NCBI RefSeq assembly: GCF_910592395.1
Contig: NC_088321.1
Span: forward strand, 4,218,001-4,282,000
Direction: 5' to 3'
DNA length: 64,000 nucleotides
DNA from: Lineus longissimus
Taxonomy: Eukaryota > Nemertea > Pilidiophora > Heteronemertea > Lineidae
Both the position numbers and the translations under genes were made by a program. The notes under the pieces were generated by a model. It saw nothing but the letters and a program-made list of their open reading frames with translations. It was not told the DNA's origin and did not search any database. Below, one piece after another: positions 16,778 to 24,159 of this stretch (position 1 is the first letter of the stretch; each line of letters begins with the position of its first letter).

Positions 16778-18355
16778 CTAAGACCTTCTACGTGATTTTA
16801 CTGTTTTACGTGATTTTAAGGCTTTAACACCCCCAATTAAACCATAAATTATGGAGCTCACAATAGCAATAACTGCTATGATCAGATGTTCAGCTAGAAA
16901 GCCAACAACTGCACCAATTGTTTTCAGGAGAAATGATACGATAGAACCGATGATTCCCGGTAAAGCCGCAGCTGATTTCTTGGCTAGTTCTTTTAGCCAT
17001 TCAGCAAACTTCTTGAGACCTTCTTTTACTTTATCTGGTATTGATGGTTTTGGTCCTGGTTCTGGTGTAGGTCCTGGAGTTGGGTCTGGTCCTGGAGATG
17101 GTCCTGGTCCTGGAGTTGGTTTTACAGATTTAGTGGCACCACTTAAAGCACTACTGATACTAAGACCTAGAGTTGTAAATGTCATTACAACAGCTGTTAT
17201 TATGGCGCTAATAGTTACACCATACGTCTTAAAAAGTAACTTTATTCTGTCCTTCAGAGGAATAGTTGAATCTGGTTTCTTTAGAACATCAACAATTAAA
17301 CGTTTAATTCTTCTAGTTTGTGACTCCCTGTCATTGTCTAACCTCCATACCTTTGACTGTTCCTCATGCAATTTGTCATTTAGTTCATCTATTTGCTTTT
17401 TCAACTCCCCCGTGTCTTTAGAATCTTCTTCTACAGACTTTACATAGTCTCTTGTTAAATTATGAAGTTGATTTTCTAGTTCTTGTATTTGCATGTCCTT
17501 ATCCCTCTTTACTGCAGCTAGTTTATCACCAGCGTGTTTTAACCCTCTAAGTTCTCTCAAGGCATATTCAGTAAAACCCAGTGATTTAAGTTCATCATCA
17601 TTAGAATCTATCAGTTTATCTATTGGTTTGTTTGAACTGTTTACCTCATTAATTACTGCCTGTGTTTCAGGGGTTACTAATGTAGGTTCCCTTACTGGTG
17701 GGTCAGGTGCAATCATACCTCTAATCATGTCAACAAATCTAGTACCAAACTTAGTCTTTAATGTGCCTTCAGCATAGAAGCTTCCATTATCCTTAGTTAA
17801 AGGAATTAACTTGATAATAATGGTTTTATCCTTATTACGCCAGTCAAATAAATTTTCGTTTTCAAGTTTACCTTTTATCAAATCAACTTCATACTTTGTT
17901 TTCGGATTGTAATAAAGTTTGTTTCCATTGTAACTAATGTGTGGTGAAAGATTACTCAATTTTTTCTTGTCATAATTCCAGTTTGATCCTCCCAATGCTG
18001 TATCAAGTTTATCCTCTATTGTATCGTAACTTAACTCCTTTTCCATCAATTCAGGGACAATACCTCTTACTCTTTCTGGTGTACTGAATGAAGTTTCAGT
18101 AGTAAGATTTCCACCTCCTGTGTTGTATGTTGTGCCGTCATCTTGAAAAGTTCTATTGGTTTCACTTGTATTAGGATCTATCTCATCCATTTGGATATAT
18201 TCACCTCCTGTGTTGTATGTTGTGCCGTCATCTGGATAAGGGAGATTCTTTCTCATTTCTAGAATTTGTTCAAAAGTTCCTGATGATGATGATGATGATG
18301 ATGATGATTGTGGATCGTAATCACTCATTTCATAATTTTCACCTCCTTCAGCCAT
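16778..18355 (-). CDS. Large coiled-coil membrane protein, unknown function
   Basis: A 525-residue protein. The acidic, Ser-rich N-terminus has a duplicated DDGTTYNTGG unit (about residues 37-46 and 71-80). A globular region (about 110-225) is followed by a long coiled coil (about 280-350), a hydrophobic segment (about 375-400), a PGP-repeat linker with PTPGPGPSPGPDPTPG (about 413-435), and paired hydrophobic segments with a basic C-terminus (about 460-525). The layout recalls a membrane-anchored virion or membrane-fusion/attachment-type structural protein, but no domain was recognised. No double-hairpin repeat lies inside it. Confidence 0.6.
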   Translation of the reverse strand: MAEGGENYEMSDYDPQSSSSSSSSSGTFEQILEMRKNLPYPDDGTTYNTGGEYIQMDEIDPNTSETNRTFQDDGTTYNTGGGNLTTETSFSTPERVRGIVPELMEKELSYDTIEDKLDTALGGSNWNYDKKKLSNLSPHISYNGNKLYYNPKTKYEVDLIKGKLENENLFDWRNKDKTIIIKLIPLTKDNGSFYAEGTLKTKFGTRFVDMIRGMIAPDPPVREPTLVTPETQAVINEVNSSNKPIDKLIDSNDDELKSLGFTEYALRELRGLKHAGDKLAAVKRDKDMQIQELENQLHNLTRDYVKSVEEDSKDTGELKKQIDELNDKLHEEQSKVWRLDNDRESQTRRIKRLIVDVLKKPDSTIPLKDRIKLLFKTYGVTISAIITAVVMTFTTLGLSISSALSGATKSVKPTPGPGPSPGPDPTPGPTPEPGPKPSIPDKVKEGLKKFAEWLKELAKKSAAALPGIIGSIVSFLLKTIGAVVGFLAEHLIIAVIAIVSSIIYGLIGGVKALKSRKTVKSRRRS

Positions 18356-18365
18356 AATTACTTAT

Positions 18366-19757
18366 TTATCTAACCATAAAAACAATCAATGTACCAACAA
18401 CTGAGTAAAGCATGAATTTAATTGTTTTATGAGTATCATCCACCTTCTCAACTTTGGTGTCAAGTTTAGTAGTAGTAGGAGTATTCTTTGAGGTTTCAGT
18501 TGTTTTTGGTGTATCAACATTACTATTTGGTTTATGACTGGTCTCGAGCTTTGCTCTCAGGACGAAGTCCGTCATTGATGTACCAACGCTACTCTTAACT
18601 CTTATTTTCTTAGAACTATTTCCTTCCATCAGTGGTGGTGGTAAGGTCTTTTTGTGGTTAATGTCATTCTTACCGGGTTTAGCATTTTTTGGTGCTATTA
18701 AAATTTTATTATTGTAGTTATCCAGCTTACCAATAACGAGTACCATATTTGATCCTATGACATACAATCCTGGTGATATTACATAATCTAGTCTTGTATG
18801 AGTGTCACTCACTGCTTTTTGATATCTTTGAATTGAAGTGGGAATATCAGGATGTTGATTAATCGAGTCCTTTAATAGTTTGTTAAATTCCTTCTGAGCA
18901 TCCAATTCTGTACCCGGTACTCCAATTATTGGTGTTCTGGTCAACGCCTGAGCACCCAGAATACAGTAAACATATGTTCTTATTGTATCATTCAACCTCT
19001 CTATTCCAGGATTAGAGAAACCATTTGATTTAAATATCATGAATTGTTGATAGGTTTGACATTCATTTTGTGTAATTACATCAAATACATTCTTGTGTCT
19101 CCTGACATGATCCTTGATGAAAATATCTGGATATTTGAAATTAGCCATTCCAGCATCCCAGTCTTTACTGAACATCGGTGGCATTCTATTTTCATGAACT
19201 TGCATGAGGAAGAAATTGATTTTAGAATCATTGATGTAATATCCGGGATCAGTTATGTTCGGGTTGTAATCCGGTACACTCCATGACCTCCAACCACCGT
19301 TATTTTCAAACACCGAGAAATCGTACTCGTCTTTTAAACCAAATTCACTCAATAACCCTCCTAGTTTCCTACGGTTAATGTTATTGTTTGTCTCATTAAA
19401 ATCACTTTCACCTGGAATTGGTATCTCTAGATTCTTCATGATCTTCAATATTTGATAGTAAACATGAAACCTGTAAATTGACCTTAACAATGGGTCACTG
19501 TGATTCAAGTGATCGTCTATTGAAATACCACAACCTGTTGTAGCAAACCAAACAGCCATGTTAAATTGGTTCTGGTAAAACGATAATGGATTCTTTTCCA
19601 GTCGCAGACAGTCTTTCTTATTTTTCAGGCTCAAAAACCCAGGTGTTATCTTAGTTTCTTGTAGTCTGAAGAAGTTATTAGTATTAACAGTTACTTCTAA
19701 ATTAAAGAAGTCATAGGTGAATTTACTTTTATGTTGATTTGCTATTGGATAATACAT
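18366..19757 (-). CDS. Conserved Polinton tail-anchored protein
   Basis: A 463-residue protein. The N-terminal half has NPLSFYQNQFNMAVWFATTG and an HLNHSDPLLRSIYRFHVYYQI segment. The middle has GFSNPGIERLNDTIRTYVY and GLYVIGSNMVL. It ends with a C-terminal transmembrane anchor (FMLYSVVGTLIVFMV). The same gene occurs decayed at 54592-55844 and 59289-60541, so it is a conserved element gene; I recall similar proteins from other invertebrate Polintons. Its function is unknown; a virion protein is likely. One double-hairpin repeat (18546-18570) is read as DFVLRAKLE and is absent from the homologue. The start is in a TTAAATG context. Confidence 0.72.
   Translation of the reverse strand: MYYPIANQHKSKFTYDFFNLEVTVNTNNFFRLQETKITPGFLSLKNKKDCLRLEKNPLSFYQNQFNMAVWFATTGCGISIDDHLNHSDPLLRSIYRFHVYYQILKIMKNLEIPIPGESDFNETNNNINRRKLGGLLSEFGLKDEYDFSVFENNGGWRSWSVPDYNPNITDPGYYINDSKINFFLMQVHENRMPPMFSKDWDAGMANFKYPDIFIKDHVRRHKNVFDVITQNECQTYQQFMIFKSNGFSNPGIERLNDTIRTYVYCILGAQALTRTPIIGVPGTELDAQKEFNKLLKDSINQHPDIPTSIQRYQKAVSDTHTRLDYVISPGLYVIGSNMVLVIGKLDNYNNKILIAPKNAKPGKNDINHKKTLPPPLMEGNSSKKIRVKSSVGTSMTDFVLRAKLETSHKPNSNVDTPKTTETSKNTPTTTKLDTKVEKVDDTHKTIKFMLYSVVGTLIVFMVR
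18546..18570 (+). repeat. Double-hairpin element
   Basis: GAGC-TTT-GCTC, TCA, GGAC-GAA-GTCC. It is in frame in the tail-anchored gene, and the empty site can be seen in the third Polinton copy. Confidence 0.88.
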
Positions 19758-20403
19758 TTAATTTACTTGAATTTTTTTCCTTGAATTTTGGTTAATGAAG
19801 ACAGTAAAAAGGCCATTTATTTTAATGGAATAATCTCACCAGATGGAGGAAGTGTGACGTTAACATCATGTCTCCATGGACAGAATAACATTTGCCTTTA
19901 AACCATAATGATATTAAGTTGTACAATGGCCATATCGGATGTTGCAGTCATTAATTATTTTTGCTTGCAAATTACAATGGCCATATCAGATGTTGCAATC
20001 ATTAATTATTTTTGCTTGTCAAAGACATGAAAAGGCCTATTGTGTCTTAATGCGTTTATCCGACAGAATTTTCGAAAAATATTTTCAGCGCTGAAAATTA
20101 TTTTTGCGTCGTTAAAATAATGTCTCGAAATTCTGTCGGATAAACGCATTAACGAACAATAGACTTTTGTAATACTTTGGGACGTGAGTATTGTTTGGTA
20201 ACATATGTTACCATGTACATGCAGACTCTGTCAACAATATTTTCAATAGATTCAAGCAACAATGATTAATCACTGTAACAGCTGTCTTGTAGGCCTACAG
20301 CATTTATTGGAATACGCTGGGACTGTCAAGATGTGCGAACTTCAAGGATTCATTTCTCTGCTAGTTTTTAACGGATATTTGCAATGATGTATCCTTGGAA
20401 AGG
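19758..20403. other. Noncoding right end: direct repeat and large palindrome
   Basis: No gene. A 45-bp direct repeat lies at 19923-19967 and 19974-20018 (it contains ATGGCCATATC and TTTTTGCTTG). A 106-bp near-palindrome follows at 20047-20152, with arms containing GCGTTTATCCGACAGAATT and a self-complementary centre with TTTTCAGCGCTGAAAA. It could be a replication or packaging signal of the element, or a small foldback insertion. Confidence 0.65.
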
Positions 20404-20673
20404 TATTGACGTGTACTTTCTGTTGGAATACAGTAAGTCATGATTACATTAACCCATTGAACTCTAGTATTCCCTTACCATTTCACTGCAACGCTTCACT
20501 GACCATTTCATTGCAACGCTTCACTGGGAATCTAATGAATGATAGAATATATGTATTGTGGTGTCTGGTTCTTAGGGGTTTCTAAGCTAATTTGAGACAA
20601 AAAGGCCTGTAAGGGCTTTTGTTAAAATAGCTTAGAATTACCTAGATTCCTACCACCACAATACATATATTCT
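20404..20673 (-). repeat. Polinton right terminal inverted repeat
   Basis: Inverted partner of 1882-2126. The outer palindrome lies at 20544-20673. The 25-bp internal duplication near 20490-20525 is absent from the left end, so the two ends have diverged slightly or been repaired independently. Confidence 0.9.
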
Positions 20674-20679
20674 TGAGTA
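20674..20679. repeat. Target-site duplication TGAGTA, right
   Basis: Right partner of the duplication at 1876-1881, directly abutting the element end. Confidence 0.9.
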
Positions 20680-20985
20680 AGCAGCATATGGCCAAAAGGT
20701 GTCAATTGAATATTGGCACCGCAACAGTATATGTATGTATAAGGGTGCATATGCGTATATGCTGCTGTATACTATGATGAATCTTTTTCAAATTATTTTT
20801 TTCTGTTTCCCAATAAATGTTCTGCTGCAGAATGCTATCAGAAAATCACAAATCTCCAAACCTGGCCATGGTAAATGTCGCTACACCCAGTGACAGTTTG
20901 CCACAAGACACAACACCACACGCGTGTCCATGTACTGATGTTAGTCCATTTGATAAACTTAATTATTTATTAGGTCAACGTTTGT
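20680..20985. other. Host spacer, nothing recognised
   Basis: No gene or repeat boundary was identified between the Polinton's right target duplication and the TIR element that begins near 20986. Confidence 0.4.
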
Positions 20986-21422
20986 GGCTGGTGCGAGTGG
21001 ACAGAATTCAGAATTATGCCGCATCATAAATCTAAATTGTGGTGTGGCGCCCATTATTCTCAATTATGGTGTGCCATAAATCAACCAATCAAAACCTCGG
21101 ATATCGTGAATTATGCCGCGGCATAAATCTAAATTGTGGTGTTGGTATATTCGGCAAAAGCAGTCAACCAATCAGTTAGCCGGGAATTGTGGACGGAAGT
21201 GTCATTTATGGAGGACGGAAGTGAGCACTGTGGACGCGATTTGTGGGTTGACGATTGCACGTCATGTGATCTTTGAGATTTGCGTTCCTTGATCTCAAGC
21301 CCTTCACAGTCGTGCTATTCTGAGCTACCCTAAAAATACTACCCAGGAAATCTTTGGAGGTTTCCATTTTTAGCTCACCTCTTAGCAGAGGTGAGCTTAT
21401 CCCATACCGTGGCGTCCGTCGT

Positions 21423-21454
<32 letters not shown>

Positions 21455-22816
21455 CGTCGTCCGTTAGCAGGGCACGTTTCGTAACTGTTAGAGCTATTGA
21501 GTTGAAACTTGGTACACATGTACCCTTATGTAATGACACCTTGGAGACCAAGTTTTGGTCCCATTCGTTTCATGGTTTGGCCACCAGGGGGCCAAACGTT
21601 AAAAGTGAAAATATGCAATATCTCCCTTAATAGTAGTCGGGAAATTTTGAAAAAAATATGGTAGGTACTTCTAGCAAAGGTGCATCATATATCCTCCGGG
21701 TTTTTGATTTGCCCTCCTTTTCAAGGTCACAGAGGTCAAATAGTGTAAATTGGCCGTTAGGATGTAACGATGGCACGTTTCTAAACTGCAATGACTATTG
21801 ATCCCAAATTTGGTACACATTTACCCCTTAGTCAGGTAATCTCAGGGACCGAAGTTTGGTCCAATATGATTCACCACTTGACCACCAGGGGGCAAAATCC
21901 AAAAACCTTAAAAATTTGATTATTCCTTAACTTCTTGCCCGATTGCCACCAATTTGATATCATGGGTACATCTAACCGCCATACAATATATTTCACACAG
22001 GTTTTTAATTTGACCTTCTTGTCAAGGTCACAGAGGTCAAATGGCGTAAATTGGCCGTCAGGCCGTAACTATGGCACGTTTCTTAACTGCAATGACTATT
22101 GATCACAAATTAAGTACACATGTACCCCTTGGTCAGGTGGTCTCAGGTACCGAAGTTTGGTGCGATCTGATTTGCCGCTTGGCCTCCAGGGAGGGGGCCA
22201 AATCGTAAATTCTTCAAAATGCCATTATTCCTAGTATTACTTGCCTGATTGGCACCAATTTTATATCATAGGTACATCTACTTCTAACAACCATTCAATG
22301 TGTCACCCGGGTCTTCTTTGATTTAAATGTTCAAGGTCACAGAGGTCAAATGTACTGTAAATTGGCCATTTTGGGGAAATTGTAATTGCTTGGACCTACA
22401 TCAAACCTAACACTACATGACACAATACCATGCTCTTTATCCATCTTTCCTCCACATGAGGTGAGCACAATGGCCCTGGCCATTTCATTTACAATTTCAT
22501 TTCGCACGAAATTTCAAAGATCAAATGACCTGCAATCGTGTATTGAAAATAACATTAACCCACAAATCCTGTCCACACGTCCCACTTCTGTCCTCCATAA
22601 ATTACACTTCCGTCCACAATTCCCGGCTTTCTGATTGGTTAACTGCTTTTTCCGAATATACCCACATCACAATTCAGATTTATGCCGCGGCATAATTCAT
22701 GAGATCCGAGGTTTTGATTGGTTGATTTATGGCACACCATAATTGAGAATTATGCTACAACACAATTCAAATTCATGCCGTGGCATAATTCTGAAATATG
22801 TCCACTCGTGCCAGCC
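20986..22816. mobile_element. Long-TIR nonautonomous element, about 1.8 kb
   Basis: Imperfect inverted repeats of about 300 bp start GGCTGGTGCGAGTGGACA on the left and match the reverse complement ending near 22816. Both arms contain ATTATGCCGCGGCATAA-like palindromes. No transposase is seen. Its interior is mostly a second, nested Helentron-like repeat (21372-22490). Part of one arm also occurs, inverted, at about 43025-43105. Confidence 0.65.
21372..22490 (+). mobile_element. Helentron-like nonautonomous repeat with 300-bp internal repeats
   Basis: The 5' end is a perfect hairpin (AGCTCACCTC...GAGGTGAGCT). The 3' end has the subterminal sequence GGTGAGC followed by the stem-loop AATGGCCCTGGCCATT and a short T-rich tail, the asymmetric-end plan of Helentron-associated elements. 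The interior is a (GTC)n-like run and about 3.3 tandem units of roughly 300 bp, each with GGCACGTTTC and AGGTCACAGAGGTCAAAT. A relative lies at about 35169-36548. Confidence 0.65.
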
Positions 22817-23208
22817 ATATATAAACGTTCCCTTAACGCGGCAATGGTTGTAGATGAATACAATGCTTTGACTGAAGTGCATTATTGTGATCTAAATCGA
22901 AAACTCAATGAACGCGTATTTTGCATCCGGCGCGGATTTCGCAGCACAGACGTAAGGGTAGTAACATTTAAATACTAATATATCTGCACTAAGAAGGAGT
23001 TTGCTTGTTCGGGGATTTCCCATATTTATTATGATGTCACAGATATAGGCTGCAGACCGAGCCACAGTCCTACAATAATAATCCCTACTCTTTCTTCATG
23101 GCACTATTCTCGCTTACATTGTCGCTTTACCCAATCATATCACAAGGATTGTGATTTTTCCTCTGACCGTTTGAACCGAAGATGTTTTGACACTTGAAAG
23201 TAACTTAC
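22817..23208. other. Host DNA, nothing recognised
   Basis: No gene, repeat end or conserved motif was seen before the kinase exon. It is probably intronic to that gene. Confidence 0.35.
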
Positions 23209-23429
23209 GCAACTCATGTTCAAGAAGGTCCTCAGCAGATGATCGTATTGCAGGGTTGACAACGATGGTCTTCATGAGAAAATCTTTCACATCAACAGAA
23301 ACATCGTCAGCAATGGAAGGGGCCTCATCATTCCCAATCTTAAACATGATTGCCATAGGATCTAGATCTTCGAACTCACTCCAAGGAAGTTGTCCCGTGG
23401 CCATTTCCAACACAACACAGCCAAAACTC
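23209..23429 (-). CDS. Exon of a MAP3K-like protein kinase (partial)
   Basis: A 221-bp exon on the minus strand encodes the kinase C-lobe from SFGCVVLEMATGQLPW, the post-APE helix typical of MEKK/STE11 kinases, to the subdomain XI region ending near LLEHEL. A 3' splice site (TTATCCACAG) lies at 23430 and a strong 5' splice site (GTAAGTTA) at 23201-23208. The frame is open throughout. No other exon of this gene was found in the window. It could be a real host gene exon or a fragment of one; sequence alone cannot show that it is expressed. Confidence 0.65.
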
Positions 23430-24075
23430 CTGTGGATAAGATACACGATTAATCATCAAGTTATTTCTAATAGCCATAATAAACTTTTAAAAAAAACCAA
23501 GGCGAGCATGTATACGTTGTTGCTATGGCAGTGTTGTGTTAACCTGCGATCAAAATATTTACTGGCGGTCTGATCATGATCAGCGAGCATGCAGCGGGCT
23601 CCCAATTCAATCTACTCAAAGACAGCAAACTAAAAGTTGCTATTTCAGCAAATAATTCCTCTTCTATGGCACTCGACGTGGATTTGCTTAGCTATTTCTA
23701 TATGAAAACTTGAACACATCTGTTACTATATTGATATTGGTTTAGCTGTCTTGCTTAAATAGAGAAAGCAGTGTTTGGTAGTCATCTGCCTAATTTAGGC
23801 TACAAATTGCGCTTATTTATACCATTCAGGCTAAAGTTGTCAATATTATTGCGCGTGCTGTGTTGTGGAATATACACCAGAATGGGCAGATGTGATAACA
23901 AGCACCTGACTCAAAGTGTTCTATAAAGTGACTAAAAATGCAATAAAAGAAAGCAGACTGTCCACTTTGGTAATCTGTGTCACTGCCATGACTGTCCACT
24001 ATGGTTGCGCTTGACTATTCCTATAGTAAGTTCCGTTCACCACAAGTGTACCCAGAGCGGACAGTCATGGCAGTG
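23430..24075. other. Intron-like DNA with short inverted repeat
   Basis: No gene. An inverted repeat of CACTGCCATGACTGTCC (23980-23996) and its complement near 24058-24075 flanks about 60 bp, and the second arm abuts the LINE 3' end. Confidence 0.4.
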
Positions 24076-24159
24076 CATATTATTTATTATTATTTATTTA
24101 AAACCTCCAAACAGGAGAACAATACAGTTGATACAGTTAAACAGATATATAAAAGCACA

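Larger units (their letters stand above)
1882..20673. mobile_element. Complete Polinton/Maverick (adintovirus-like) element
   Basis: An 18,792-bp element bounded by terminal inverted repeats of about 250 bp that begin 5'-AG and flanked by the 6-bp direct duplication TGAGTA; both traits are those of Polintons. It carries the diagnostic set: double-jelly-roll capsid, penton-like protein, A32-type ATPase, retroviral-type integrase with a chromodomain, and protein-primed polymerase B. Gene order is capsid block (+), ATPase (-), integrase and three further genes (+), polymerase (-), second penton-like gene (+), then five genes (-). Nearly all frames are open, so it looks young. I did not recognise the adenovirus-like protease usual in Polintons. 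The element is peppered with small double-hairpin repeats. Confidence 0.93.

Noticed and set aside
21391-21630. Open frame with Arg/Ser-rich start
   Set aside because: Produced by the (GTC)n run at the start of a Helentron-like repeat.
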